Of a stretch of DNA of 64,000 nucleotides, positions 1 through 9,384 are shown one piece after another. Source of the stretch: Flagellimonas aurea (GTDB lineage Bacteria > Bacteroidota > Bacteroidia > Flavobacteriales > Flavobacteriaceae). The notes below the pieces were generated by a model. The model was not told the DNA's origin, did no database searches, and worked only from the letters and a program-made list of their open reading frames with translations. A program made the position numbers and the translations under genes. The stretch lies in contig NZ_JAFLNL010000002.1 of the NCBI RefSeq assembly GCF_017313785.1, forward strand, positions 124,001 to 188,000, given 5' to 3'. Positions within the stretch are counted from its first letter, which is position 1. Every line of letters starts with the position of its first letter.

Positions 1-32
1 TAGGTATAGGAATATATTTCTCTTCATCAAAT

Positions 33-797
33 CTAAATTTTGATCTTTAGGTTATCGTAGGCCAAATGTATGTTTTTGGGGAGACTTTTTTCTACTTCTT
101 CATGAAATCCCAACAAAGCGCTTATGTGCGTAAAATAGGTCTGCTCCGCCCCTACTTTTTTGGCAAAATCCAAAGCTTCTTCCAAATTAAAATGAGAATG
201 ATGTGGCTCGATACGCAGTGCGTTTATTACCAATACTTTGGCTCCCTTCATTTTTTTTATCTCCTCCTCTTCTACCCGTTTCACATCCGTCATATAGATA
301 AATTCTCCAAAACGGTAACCAAAAACCTGTAGTCTGTTGTGAAAGGCTTCAATGGGCACCACATCCAAATTCCCTAATGGGATTTTCATATTTTTATCGA
401 CTTCATTTACCTGAACAGCTGGAGCACCGGGATATCGGTCTTCGTCCGCAAAAATATAGTCGAACCGTTTTTTTAAGGATTGAATTACCCTAGGATGGGC
501 ATAAATTGGAATATCTCCCTGTCTAAAGAAAAAAGGACGTATATCATCCATACCTGCCGTATGGTCCGCATGTTCATGGGTGAACAGAATGCCATCCAAC
601 TGATCTATGGGATTGGCAAGCATTTGTTGTCTAAAATCCGGCCCGCAATCAATTACATAATTGTAGTTGTTCCATGAAATCAATACAGAAACACGTAGTC
701 TTTTATCCCTCGGGTCCTTGCTCAGGCATACGGGATGATTGCTCCCGATTACAGGAATCCCCTGCGAAGTTCCCGTACCCAAAAAAGTAATGGTCAT
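33..797 (-). CDS. MBL-fold metallohydrolase, PhnP-like
   Basis: This is a 254-aa metallo-beta-lactamase-fold hydrolase. The zinc motif HEHADH lies about residues 74-79, followed by a conserved aspartate pair. Further ligands are plausible in the downstream TDV segment and the C-terminal THIS segment. The N-terminus (ITFLGTGTSQGIP) is typical of PhnP/lipoate-type phosphodiesterase relatives; the substrate cannot be told from sequence. I chose the ATG at 797 because upstream in-frame starts (ATG 809, TTG 818) sit on or beside a promoter-like box at 816-823, and the family normally begins at this Met. It is divergent from the next gene and has no operon partner in view. Confidence 0.85.
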   Translation of the reverse strand: MTITFLGTGTSQGIPVIGSNHPVCLSKDPRDKRLRVSVLISWNNYNYVIDCGPDFRQQMLANPIDQLDGILFTHEHADHTAGMDDIRPFFFRQGDIPIYAHPRVIQSLKKRFDYIFADEDRYPGAPAVQVNEVDKNMKIPLGNLDVVPIEAFHNRLQVFGYRFGEFIYMTDVKRVEEEEIKKMKGAKVLVINALRIEPHHSHFNLEEALDFAKKVGAEQTYFTHISALLGFHEEVEKSLPKNIHLAYDNLKIKI

Positions 798-815
798 CTG
801 ATCATCCATTAATTT

Positions 816-823
816 CAAAATTA
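816..823 (-). promoter_or_regulatory. Putative -7 box for the MBL hydrolase gene
   Basis: Read on the minus strand the sequence is TAATTTTG, an exact match to the Bacteroidetes -7 consensus TAnnTTTG. It lies 18 bp upstream of the chosen ATG and would place transcription start near 809. No convincing -33 TTG was seen at normal spacing. Confidence 0.45.
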
Positions 824-857
824 TAACTTATTTATTTAATAGATTGATTGAAGAGTG

Positions 858-865
858 TAACTTTG
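858..865 (+). promoter_or_regulatory. Putative -7 box for the 483-aa protein gene
   Basis: TAACTTTG matches the Bacteroidetes -7 consensus TAnnTTTG and ends 20 bp before the ATG at 886. TTG triplets occur upstream (844, 848), but closer than the usual -33 spacing. Confidence 0.45.
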
Positions 866-885
866 TTTCATCTTAAAATTTGGAT

Positions 886-2337
886 ATGCCTACCGTACCA
901 AGCAAAGAAAATGCTTTTGAAAATATTCCTTCCATAAAGGCCAAAACCCTTAGGATAAACTTAAATCGTGATATTTACGGAACCTTTGCCGAAATTGGTG
1001 CAGGACAGGAAACCGCTAGGCATTTTTTTAGGGCCGGTGGAGCCTCTGGGACCATTGCAAAAGCGATGAGTGCTTACGACAAATCCTTTAGTGATGCTAT
1101 TTACGGTATTGAGGAAGACGGGCGCTACGTGACCCAATCCCGATTAAAGAAAATGCTGGACCACGAAATGCGTTTGGTCGAGGAACGGATAAGCAGGGAC
1201 AGCAATCCGGATTATCTATTTTTTAGCTACGCCAATACGGTAGCCACCATAGATTTTTCCAAGAGATATAAAGGACATGGATGGGTTGGACTACGTTTTC
1301 AATTAGACCCCGACCAAAAGGAGTATGATGAGATTGTACTCCATATCCGTTTTAAGCAAAATGAAGCAAGATTACAGCAAGAAACACTTGGAATACTTGG
1401 TGTTAACCTGATTTATGGGGCATTTTTCAAATTCCACAAACCAAGAAAACTTTTAAAATACCTATATGATCATATTGACCAAGATACGTTGGAAATTGAT
1501 ATGATCAACTTTACCGGGCCCAATTTTGCCGATGTCGATAACCGTTTGATGAGCCTTCAGCTTATTAAAAACGATATGACGGATGCTGTAATGTTTGGAC
1601 CTGATGGCAACAACTTGTTGCCAGCTGCCGTCCTTTACAAGAAAAATATCTTGGCCCTTCGCGGTAGTTTCAGGCCTGTTACCAAGGTGAATATGGATAT
1701 GTTCCAGAAATCGTACGATATTTTCATCAGGGAACAAACGGTGGACATGGAAAATGCCATCGTTGTGTTTGAGATAACATTATCCAACCTCAAGGCCTCG
1801 GGCGAAATTGACGAACAAGATTTTATGGATCGGGCCGAACTGCTCTGCTCCCTTGGCCATACCGTATTGATATCCAAGTTCCAGGAATACTATAAACTTG
1901 TAGAATACTTTAATAACTACACCAAGGCTAAAATTGGTTTAACAATGGGCGTCAATAACTTGGTGGATGTATTCGATGAAAAATATTACCGTCACTTGAG
2001 TGGTGGTATTTTGGAGGCATTCGGTAAATTGTTCTTCAAGGATTTGAAGGTTTACCTATACCCAATGAAGGATCCCGAAACTGGACAAGTGTTGACCAGT
2101 AACAACGTAAAGGTCCACCCAAGGATGAAGGAATTATACAAGTTCTTCAAGTACAACGGTAAGGTGATGGATATTATCGACTACGATCCTGATGTGTTGC
2201 ATATTTTCTCAAGGGATGTTCTCAAGAAAATCATCAATAAAGATGAAGGCTGGGAAAAGGAATTACCGGAGGGTATTGCTGAAATAATAAAAGAAAAGAA
2301 CCTATTCACTAGAAAAGTTCTGGAAGAGAAAGAATAA
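886..2337 (+). CDS. Conserved flavobacterial protein of unknown function (483 aa)
   Basis: This is a long, clearly coding ORF with no signal peptide or membrane segment. The N-terminal half carries a strongly conserved-looking block (IYGTFAEIGAGQE, then RAGGASGTIAKAMSAYDK). I recall close relatives across Flavobacteriaceae labelled variously as nicotinate-nucleotide adenylyltransferase or TonB-dependent receptor. Neither label is supported: there is no HxGH nucleotidyltransferase motif and no barrel. The ATG at 886 is preferred over an in-frame TTG at 880. It is monocistronic, ending in a strong hairpin terminator. It is probably a cytosolic housekeeping protein, function unknown. Confidence 0.85.
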   Translation: MPTVPSKENAFENIPSIKAKTLRINLNRDIYGTFAEIGAGQETARHFFRAGGASGTIAKAMSAYDKSFSDAIYGIEEDGRYVTQSRLKKMLDHEMRLVEERISRDSNPDYLFFSYANTVATIDFSKRYKGHGWVGLRFQLDPDQKEYDEIVLHIRFKQNEARLQQETLGILGVNLIYGAFFKFHKPRKLLKYLYDHIDQDTLEIDMINFTGPNFADVDNRLMSLQLIKNDMTDAVMFGPDGNNLLPAAVLYKKNILALRGSFRPVTKVNMDMFQKSYDIFIREQTVDMENAIVVFEITLSNLKASGEIDEQDFMDRAELLCSLGHTVLISKFQEYYKLVEYFNNYTKAKIGLTMGVNNLVDVFDEKYYRHLSGGILEAFGKLFFKDLKVYLYPMKDPETGQVLTSNNVKVHPRMKELYKFFKYNGKVMDIIDYDPDVLHIFSRDVLKKIINKDEGWEKELPEGIAEIIKEKNLFTRKVLEEKE

Positions 2338-2341
2338 GAAA

Positions 2342-2364
2342 AGGCGCTAATGTAGCGCCTTTTT
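2342..2364 (+). terminator. Rho-independent terminator after the 483-aa gene
   Basis: A perfect 8-bp stem (AGGCGCTA / TAGCGCCT) with a 3-nt loop is followed by five T residues. It starts 5 bp after the stop codon. Confidence 0.85.
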
Positions 2365-2381
2365 AGTTTTTAAAATATGAA

Positions 2382-2446
2382 TTCGAGCGCAGTCGAAAAT
2401 TTTAAATTTTCTGTTTCAAGACATCTCGACTGCGCTCGATGTGACA
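2382..2446. repeat. REP-like palindrome, copy 1
   Basis: Two arms, TCGAGCGCAGTCGA (2383-2396) and TCGACTGCGCTCGA (2426-2439), are exact 14-bp reverse complements around a roughly 29-bp spacer; the right arm runs into GATGTGACA. Related copies occur at 35434-35486 and 35855-35912. It sits between convergent genes and could fold into a stable hairpin in RNA read from either side. Confidence 0.8.
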
Positions 2447-2459
2447 GATGGTTCGTTTT

Positions 2460-2912
2460 TTAGGCCAATATCTGTGCTGCGTGATCTTTGGTCTTCACTT
2501 TTTCGATAACATTTTCCACCACACCCTCTCCATCAATAACAAAAGTGGTTCGGTGAATGCCATCATATTCCCTACCCATAAATTTTTTGGGACCCCAAAC
2601 ACCAAAGGTGTTGATCACGGTATGGTCCTCATCGGCCAATAACGGGAAGGGAAATTCGTACTTGTTCTTAAAATTGGATTGTTTCTTTTCCGAATCTGCG
2701 CTTACACCCAAGAGTTCATAGCCTTGTGCTTGTAATTCCTTATAATTGTCACGGAGATTACAGGCTTCTGCCGTACAACCAGGAGTGTTTGCTTTGGGGT
2801 AGAAAAAAACGACCAATTTTTTTCCTTTGTAATCACTTAGATTAATTGTGTTGCCATCTTGGTCTTTTGCTGAAAAATCAGGTACTTTATCTCCTACTTT
2901 TAACATATTCAT
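2460..2912 (-). CDS. bcp: Thioredoxin-dependent thiol peroxidase (BCP/PrxQ)
   Basis: This is a 150-aa peroxiredoxin of the BCP/PrxQ type, which reduces H2O2 and organic peroxides using thioredoxin in the cytosol. The peroxidatic Cys46 is in the PGCTAEA motif, and a second Cys51 five residues later is the usual PrxQ resolving cysteine. The length is normal for the family. The start could be Met1 or Met3. A TAACTTTG-type promoter box lies upstream at 2953-2960. It is divergent from nth, so two oxidative-damage genes share the 55-bp intergenic region. Confidence 0.95.
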   Translation of the reverse strand: MNMLKVGDKVPDFSAKDQDGNTINLSDYKGKKLVVFFYPKANTPGCTAEACNLRDNYKELQAQGYELLGVSADSEKKQSNFKNKYEFPFPLLADEDHTVINTFGVWGPKKFMGREYDGIHRTTFVIDGEGVVENVIEKVKTKDHAAQILA

Positions 2913-2952
2913 GTGCGTTGCTCTTGAATTAATTGTTTAATATTTACACAAT

Positions 2953-2960
2953 CAAAGTTA
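2953..2960 (-). promoter_or_regulatory. Putative -7 box for bcp
   Basis: The minus-strand sequence is TAACTTTG, an exact TAnnTTTG match, 41 bp upstream of the bcp start and only 7 bp from the divergent nth start. Confidence 0.45.
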
Positions 2961-2967
2961 AACAAAT

Positions 2968-3630
2968 ATGACCAAACAAGAAAAGGTTGATTTTACCATT
3001 AAAACCTTGGATGATTTATATCCTACCATTCCCATTCCCTTAGATCATAAAGACCCTTATACTCTATTGATTGCTGTATTGTTATCTGCCCAAAGCACTG
3101 ATGTTCGGGTCAATCAAATCACACCCTTATTGTTTGAAAGAGCGGATAACCCCTTTGACATGGTAAAACTTTCAGAGGAGGAAATCAGGGAAATCATCAA
3201 GCCAGTAGGCCTGTCCCCTATGAAATCAAAGGGAATTTATGGACTTTCCAAAATTTTGATAGAAAAGTATAATGGTGAAGTTCCAAGGAATATTTCCCTA
3301 TTGGAAGAATTGCCTGCCGTGGGACATAAGACCGCCAGTGTTGTGGTATCCCAAGCCTTTGGAATTCCTGCCTTTCCTGTAGACACCCATATTCATAGGT
3401 TGATGTACCGTTGGGGGTTCAGTAATGGAAAAAATGTGGTCCAAACAGAGCGCGATGCCAAGCGATTGTTCCCGGAGGAAATCTGGAACAGATTGCACCT
3501 TCAAATAATTTGGTACGGCCGTGAATACTCGCCTGCCAGGGGTTGGGATTTGGAAAAGGACATTATCACCAAGACGATTGGGAGAAAAACCGTGATCAAC
3601 GAATATTACAAAAACAAAAAGAGCCGCTAA
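2968..3630 (+). CDS. nth: Endonuclease III-family DNA glycosylase lacking the 4Fe-4S cysteines
   Basis: This is a 220-aa helix-hairpin-helix glycosylase/AP lyase of base-excision repair, acting on oxidised pyrimidines. The hairpin segment (LPAVGHKTA) carries catalytic Lys121 and the VDTHIHR segment carries Asp139, one residue off E. coli Lys120 and Asp138. The C-terminus, where Nth normally holds the four iron-sulfur cysteines, reads GREYSPARGWDLEKD, and the whole protein contains no cysteine. It therefore belongs to the cluster-less Nth subgroup I recall from flavobacteria and does not look degraded. It is divergent from bcp. Confidence 0.93.
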   Translation: MTKQEKVDFTIKTLDDLYPTIPIPLDHKDPYTLLIAVLLSAQSTDVRVNQITPLLFERADNPFDMVKLSEEEIREIIKPVGLSPMKSKGIYGLSKILIEKYNGEVPRNISLLEELPAVGHKTASVVVSQAFGIPAFPVDTHIHRLMYRWGFSNGKNVVQTERDAKRLFPEEIWNRLHLQIIWYGREYSPARGWDLEKDIITKTIGRKTVINEYYKNKKSR

Positions 3631-3644
3631 TTGCGGCTCTTTTC
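3620..3644 (+). terminator. Terminator overlapping the nth stop codon
   Basis: The stem AGAGCCGC (3620-3627) / GCGGCTCT (3633-3640) has a 5-nt loop that contains the nth stop codon. A short T run follows. Confidence 0.8.
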
Positions 3645-3662
3645 GTCAGTTTGATCCTTAAA

Positions 3663-3806
3663 TTAATTCAATGTTACTTCAAACTGGTGTTTTTTGTAGT
3701 CAACTACATGAATCGATTTTGAAAAGCTAAGCAAGAAATCAACAGTTTTCTGGCTCGCTTTTACCGTTTTTACGGATTTTTGTTCTTCAGAGTAAATGTT
3801 TTCCAT
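3663..3806 (-). CDS. Small conserved protein (47 aa) next to the sigma factor
   Basis: This short ORF starts at ATG 3806 and encodes 47 residues with a central DFLLSFSKSIHVV segment and a basic middle. Small proteins of this shape (a DFLLS(Y/F)SK core) are familiar to me beside ECF sigma genes in flavobacteria, but the function is unknown. It lies 77 bp downstream of the sigma factor gene on the same strand, so co-transcription is plausible. No signal peptide or clear ribosome binding site was seen. Confidence 0.6.
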   Translation of the reverse strand: MENIYSEEQKSVKTVKASQKTVDFLLSFSKSIHVVDYKKHQFEVTLN

Positions 3807-3883
3807 ATTCTAGCGTAAGTAATTGTTTCCATTATATAACGGCGCTAGATTGGAATTATTGCGGACTTCGACGTAATGCTCGA

Positions 3884-4468
3884 TTAATTCGTTAAAACGA
3901 TATTCTTGCGCTCAACAATCTTTCTTAGGTTGATAAGGGCATATCGCATTCTTCCCAAAGCTGTATTGATGCTTACGTTGGTGTTCTCGGATATTTCCTT
4001 AAAGCTCATATCCTTGTAAATACGCATGATCAATACCTCTCTTTGGTCATCTGGCAACTCATCTATCAAAAGGGTAAGATCGCTTTCTATTTGATCTTTG
4101 ATGATTTGCTTTTCGGCGTTCAACTTCTCATCGTGTATAACCGAAAAGATATTGAAATCGTCGCTGCCCTCGAATTTGGGCATTCTTTTGTTTTTACGGA
4201 AGTGGTCTATCACCAAATTGTGTGCAATACGCATCACCCAAGGTAAAAATTTACCTTCCTCGCTATATCTTCCTTTCTTCAAGGTTTTGATAACCTTTAT
4301 AAAGGTGTCCTGGAAGATGTCCTCTGCGACATCTCTGTCCAAAACTTTGCTATAAATAAAGCTGGTGATTCTTTGGTTGTGCCTGTTGATAAGAATTTCA
4401 AGAGCCTTCTCGTCTCCGTCAATGTAGTTCTTTACTAAAATCGAGTCATTAATCTGTAGCTGTTCCAT
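3884..4468 (-). CDS. ECF-type RNA polymerase sigma factor
   Basis: This 194-aa sigma-70 family protein has region 2 about residues 22-95 (including DIFQDTFIKV and the WVMRIAHNLVIDHFRKNKR helix) and region 4 about residues 128-185 (LPDDQREVLIMRIYKDMSFKEISE helix-turn-helix). No anti-sigma gene is adjacent, which suggests a constitutive RpoE-like sigma of the kind common in Bacteroidetes rather than a surface-signalling ECF. It is divergent from uvrA across a 253-bp gap. The only close neighbour on its strand is the 47-aa gene. Confidence 0.92.
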   Translation of the reverse strand: MEQLQINDSILVKNYIDGDEKALEILINRHNQRITSFIYSKVLDRDVAEDIFQDTFIKVIKTLKKGRYSEEGKFLPWVMRIAHNLVIDHFRKNKRMPKFEGSDDFNIFSVIHDEKLNAEKQIIKDQIESDLTLLIDELPDDQREVLIMRIYKDMSFKEISENTNVSINTALGRMRYALINLRKIVERKNIVLTN

Positions 4469-4695
4469 ACAAATTACTTTTTTTGGGTTAAAATCACAGT
4501 CCTCCCTTTACCAAGAAAGACATTAGTTATTCAGTTTTTAATCTTTAAAAAAGTAATTATTCTGTATAGGCCTATCAGGATTTTAATTACACTTCAAATA
4601 TAGATAAATAGCTAGGCGATCTAAAAATCTATGTTGTGAGTTGACGATTTTTATATGTTAACTGATGCAATATACGTATTAAGTGTGGCGTATCG

Positions 4696-4703
4696 TATCT
4701 TTG
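4696..4703 (+). promoter_or_regulatory. Putative -7 box for uvrA
   Basis: TATCTTTG is an exact match to TAnnTTTG and ends 18 bp before the uvrA ATG. No clear -33 TTG was found at standard spacing. Confidence 0.5.
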
Positions 4704-4721
4704 AGACCCTAATTTTAACGA

Positions 4722-7499
4722 ATGGCAATCAATATAAACGTAGATCCCAAGCAGAATATTATCATAAAGGGTGCCAAACTGCATAACCTTAAAAACATAG
4801 ATGTGGTCATCCCAAGGAATAAATTGGTGGTTATCACAGGTTTATCAGGTTCAGGGAAGTCCAGTTTAGCTTTTGATACTTTGTATGCCGAAGGCCAGCG
4901 TAGGTACGTGGAGAGTCTTTCCTCCTATGCTCGCCAGTTTTTGGGCAAACTGGATAAACCGAAGGTAGACTATATTAAAGGTATAGCCCCCGCCATTGCC
5001 ATTGAACAAAAAGTAAACTCCACCAATCCAAGGTCTACTGTTGGGACGACTACCGAAATATACGACTACTTAAAGTTGTTGTATGCAAGAATCGGGAAGA
5101 CCATATCCCCTATTTCTGGCAAGGAAGTAAAAAAACATACCGTTACCGATGTCATTAATTATATAAAGGAACTTAACGAAAGGGACAAACTCCTATTGTT
5201 GGCGCCTATCGTTATTACTGAAGAACGGGAACCTTTGAAATCGTTGGAGCTGTTCTCCAAGCAAGGATATGCGCGTATCAAATACAACGGAGAAGTTATT
5301 AGAATCGACCAAGTTCCCGAAGATATCGGTAGGGAATTCGACCTTGTTGTGGATCGTATTATTGTAAAGGATGATGAAGACTTTTACAACCGTTTGGCCA
5401 ATGCAGTTGACAATGCCTTTTTTGAAGGAAAGGGCCAGTGCGCCATTGAAAACCTTCAAACGGGTGAAATAAAAACGTTCAGTAACCAATTTGAGCTGGA
5501 TGGAATGAAGTTTTTGGAGCCGAACGTTCATTTGTTCAGTTTCAACAATCCATACGGAGCTTGCCCCAAGTGTGAAGGATACGGTGATGTTATCGGTATT
5601 GATGAAGATTTGGTGATTCCTAACACGGCCCTATCCGTTTATGAAAATGCAATTTTTCCATGGCGTGGCGAAAGTATGGCCTGGTACCGAGATCAGTTGG
5701 TGAATGCTGCTTATAAATTTGATTTTCCAATTCACAAGCCTTGGTTTGAACTTTCCGAAGAGCAAAAACAATTGGTCTGGGACGGGAACGAACATTTTAT
5801 AGGAATCACTAAATTTTTTGAGCAGCTAGAAGAAAAAAGCTATAAGATACAGAACAGGGTGATGCTTTCCCGTTACCGAGGCAAAACAAAATGTACTGTC
5901 TGTAAAGGAAAACGACTGCGCAAAGAAGCTGATTATGTTAAAGTAGGTGGCAAATCCATTTCAGATTTGATCGAACTGCCCATCAACCAGATAATGCCGT
6001 TTTTTGAAGCATTGCAGCTTTCCGAACACGATACCTCTATTGCCAAAAGATTATTGACCGAAATCACAACGCGGTTGGACTTTTTGGAGAAGGTAGGCCT
6101 CAGTTACCTTACTCTAAACAGAAAATCCAACACACTTTCAGGAGGGGAAAGCCAACGTATCAATTTGGCGACTTCTTTAGGTAGTAGCTTGGTAGGTTCC
6201 ATGTATATTTTGGACGAACCCAGTATTGGATTGCACCCACGCGACACCGAAAATTTGATTGAGGTCTTAAAATCGCTTCGGGACTTGGGCAACACCGTTA
6301 TTGTGGTAGAGCATGACGAGGATATAATGAAGGCTGCTGATGAAATCATCGATATTGGACCAGAAGCAGGAACCTTGGGCGGAAACGTAGTGGCCACGGG
6401 AAATTGGGAAACTATCCTTCAATCGGATTCATTAACGGCTTCCTATCTTAATGGAACCATGGAGATTCCAGTCCCTAAAGAGCGTAGGAATTCCAAACAT
6501 TATATTCAGATTAAGGGTGCACGCGAAAACAACCTAAAAAATATAGATGTTACCTTTCCATTGAATGTGCTTACGGTAATCACCGGAGTATCAGGAAGCG
6601 GAAAAAGTACCTTGGTCAGAAAAATACTTTATCCTTCTATATTGAAGGAAACAGGCGGATACGGAGAAAAAGCAGGTCAATTCTCTGCAATGGAAGGCAA
6701 GTTTTCCCATATTAAACACGTGGAGTTTGTGGACCAGAATCCTATTGGCCGTTCCTCACGGTCCAACCCTGTCACCTATATCAAGGCCTACGATGACATC
6801 CGAAGTCTGTTCGCTTCACAAAAGCTAAGTAAACTACGAGGCTATCAAGCCAAACATTTCTCGTTTAATGTTGATGGTGGCCGCTGCGAAAAATGCAAGG
6901 GCGAAGGCGAGATTACAGTAGAGATGCAATTTATGGCCGATGTACACTTGGAGTGTGATGCTTGTGATGGAAAACGTTTCAAAAAGGATATCCTAGAAGT
7001 ACAGTTTGAAGGAAAGAACATTGACGACATCCTTAACATGACCATTGATGATGCCGTTGAGCATTTTTCAATCCACCAACAAGACAAAATCGTAAACAAG
7101 TTAAAACCTTTGCAAGATGTCGGATTAGGTTATGTTGCTTTGGGGCAGTCCTCCTCTACCCTTTCTGGTGGTGAGGCACAGCGGATAAAACTTGCTTCGT
7201 TTTTGGTAAAAGGACACACTAAGGAAAAGGCATTGTTCATTTTTGATGAGCCAACGACCGGACTTCACTTCCACGACATTAAAAAACTACTTAAATCCTT
7301 TGATGAACTGATAGACAAAGGACATTCTGTAATTGTGATCGAACATAATATGGAACTCGTAAAATGTGCCGATTACATCATCGACCTTGGTCTTGAAGGA
7401 GGCGATAAAGGTGGAACTTTAGTGGTTGAAGGAACTCCCGAGGAAATTATAAAAAATAAAGAATCGTACACAGCTAAATATGTAAAGGAAAAGTTATAG
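4722..7499 (+). CDS. uvrA: Excinuclease ABC subunit A (UvrA)
   Basis: This is the damage-sensing ATPase of nucleotide excision repair, 925 aa against about 940 in E. coli. It has two ABC modules. The first has Walker [10 protein letters not shown] near residue 40 and signature LSGGESQR near 480. The second has Walker [10 protein letters not shown] near 625 and LSGGEAQR near 815. Zinc-binding cysteine pairs are visible in the insertion (CPKC, then CTVC) and in the second module (CEKC, then CDAC). All expected motifs are intact. No uvrB is adjacent. It is followed by pseudogene debris. Confidence 0.97.
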   Translation: MAININVDPKQNIIIKGAKLHNLKNIDVVIPRNKLVVITGLSGSGKSSLAFDTLYAEGQRRYVESLSSYARQFLGKLDKPKVDYIKGIAPAIAIEQKVNSTNPRSTVGTTTEIYDYLKLLYARIGKTISPISGKEVKKHTVTDVINYIKELNERDKLLLLAPIVITEEREPLKSLELFSKQGYARIKYNGEVIRIDQVPEDIGREFDLVVDRIIVKDDEDFYNRLANAVDNAFFEGKGQCAIENLQTGEIKTFSNQFELDGMKFLEPNVHLFSFNNPYGACPKCEGYGDVIGIDEDLVIPNTALSVYENAIFPWRGESMAWYRDQLVNAAYKFDFPIHKPWFELSEEQKQLVWDGNEHFIGITKFFEQLEEKSYKIQNRVMLSRYRGKTKCTVCKGKRLRKEADYVKVGGKSISDLIELPINQIMPFFEALQLSEHDTSIAKRLLTEITTRLDFLEKVGLSYLTLNRKSNTLSGGESQRINLATSLGSSLVGSMYILDEPSIGLHPRDTENLIEVLKSLRDLGNTVIVVEHDEDIMKAADEIIDIGPEAGTLGGNVVATGNWETILQSDSLTASYLNGTMEIPVPKERRNSKHYIQIKGARENNLKNIDVTFPLNVLTVITGVSGSGKSTLVRKILYPSILKETGGYGEKAGQFSAMEGKFSHIKHVEFVDQNPIGRSSRSNPVTYIKAYDDIRSLFASQKLSKLRGYQAKHFSFNVDGGRCEKCKGEGEITVEMQFMADVHLECDACDGKRFKKDILEVQFEGKNIDDILNMTIDDAVEHFSIHQQDKIVNKLKPLQDVGLGYVALGQSSSTLSGGEAQRIKLASFLVKGHTKEKALFIFDEPTTGLHFHDIKKLLKSFDELIDKGHSVIVIEHNMELVKCADYIIDLGLEGGDKGGTLVVEGTPEEIIKNKESYTAKYVKEKL

Positions 7500-7625
7500 G
7501 GATAGTTCTATTTTTTCAAAAAACATACAATCAATTCCTATCCAAAAATTGGTGTTTTATACCAAGGTGTATAAAAATCGATTAGTTCATAACGTGCATA
7601 TATCAATTCATTTGGGGCATCCGTC

Positions 7626-7654
7626 AATTGACCTAGTAAATAATTAGGTCGATT
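7626..7654. other. Inverted repeat between uvrA and the OmpA pseudogene
   Basis: The arms AATTGACCTA and TAGGTCGATT pair with one mismatch around a 9-nt spacer. There is no T-tract, so it is more likely an old operator or relic than a terminator. The rest of 7500-7691 shows nothing recognisable. Confidence 0.4.
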
Positions 7655-7691
7655 CCTTAATATTGTGGGTTAGAACTCAACTCATATAGCC

Positions 7692-9270
7692 ATGCTCTTT
7701 TCCAAATCATCCCCCGTAAAGAAACACGACTTCCTACTTGTGTTTTTTATTCTAGTTGGTATTATCTCGGTTTTGTTTGATAATGCAGCCAAAAAATACC
7801 AATTTCAAGAATCCACGGATTTTAAAGCAGGTATTTCGGATGAAGAATCTCTGAATACCATAACAAGGTCTTTGGGGGCTGAAAACGCCTTTGTTCCGAG
7901 AATTGCTATAACATTGGGAAGCAGCACCTTGACGCCCTACAACGATTCTCCAGGTTGTACCACCATACGATATGCGATATGAGTGTTCAATACAAGTACA
8001 AATAATGAATCCTTTGATGGAAACAATATTGTAATAGACATGGGGCCGGATATTGTTTACACGGAACAATTATATCAATGGTAAAAAGAAAAGAGGGGAA
8101 AAGAGATTGGTGAGCTTAAAAATTTACAAGGCCACCAAAAAGGATGATGGTACATAGGGCAATGTCGTGGTACTTCCCTTTAACGATGATTCTTATTCAA
8201 CAGCACAACCAGCACTGAACAATGAAGAAACAAAGCTCTACTTTTCTTCCAACATGGAAGGTACTTTGGGCGGATCGGATATCTGGTATGTGGATATTCT
8301 AGAGAATGGAAGCTTATGGCAAACCAGTGAACATAGGGCCGGAAATAAATACACAAGAGCGTGAAACGTTTCCTTTTATAAGCGATAAAAATAAACTCTT
8401 CTTTTCCAGTGATGGTCATATTGAACTTAGGGGCTTGGATATTTTCATGGCATCTTTTAATGATGGGATGGGCTATTGGAACATTCAAAACCTAGGTCAA
8501 TCGATAAACTCCAATTAGAATGATTTTGGATTTATTGTTCACGAAGAAGAAAAAACAGGTTACTTTTCCTCCAACAGAGGAGGTAGTGGCAGCAGTAGTT
8601 TTGATGATATAAAACTGTAAACCTGTTGTATATGGTGCCGTTACGGATGCCAAAACAGGAAAGCCTTTGGAAGGTCCAATAGTATATTTAATAGACAAGG
8701 GCAATAAAATCGTATCACAACAAATCACCGAACAGAATGGCAATTATGCATTTGAAGAAAGCATAGCTTGCGAAAATCAATATGTAGTAAGGGCTTCCAA
8801 TGATGAAAAGGAATATCAACCCTTGGAAAAAGTGATAAGCACACCCTCAGGTTCAATGTCTTTACAAGTTGATCTAACCCTTGTTCCGCCCGATTGTCCT
8901 GTGAATGATCTAGGATGCAGATTGGATCTACAACCTATTTATTTTGACTTTGACAAACACAATATAGGTTCAGATGCTGAGGTAGAATTGGCCAAAATAC
9001 TGCAGGCCATGAAACAATATACTCAATTAAAGATGCACATAGAATCACATACTGATTCGAGGGGCGATGACAGTTACAACATGCAACTGTCGGAAAGAAG
9101 GGCAAAATCTACTCTTGAATGGTATGTAGAAAAGGGTATTGACCGAAATAGATTGACTTCAAAGGGATATGGGTAAAACACAACTGATCAATGAATGCGA
9201 CAATGACGCAAATTGTACGCAAGAGGCACACCAATTAAACCGAAGGTCAATGTTTATTATTCAGAAATAA
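7692..9270 (+). pseudogene. Decayed OmpA-family protein with PD40 repeats
   Basis: Homology to a flavobacterial OmpA lipoprotein runs through several frames. PD40 propeller pieces are visible (LPFNDDSYSTAQPAL, YFSSNMEGTLGGSDIW, INTQERETFPFISDKNKLFFSSDG), then a carboxypeptidase-regulatory-like domain (VVYGAVTDAKTGKPLEG), then the OmpA C-terminal domain (IYFDFDKHNIG, HTDSRG, LSERRA). Lesions include TAG at 8155 (probably a former Trp codon), a frameshift near 8340, TAG at 8516-8518, a frameshift near 8615 and a frameshift at the final SKGYG near 9175. The usual N-terminal TPR half is missing. Residues from 7692-7980 do not match the family and may come from something else. The gene is non-functional. 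Confidence 0.88.
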
Positions 9271-9384
9271 GTCTTAATACACTAATTTTTTACTGATAAT
9301 CAGCATGTTACATTTTTTGGCACGCTGATTGCTTTATACAGGGTGGATGTAAATAGTTGCATCTAGAACTTAAAACCTTGTAGT

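Noticed and set aside
2968-3630. Endonuclease III as a pseudogene because the iron-sulfur cysteines are missing
   Set aside because: The frame is intact, catalytic residues are kept and the replacement sequence looks like a consistent subfamily.
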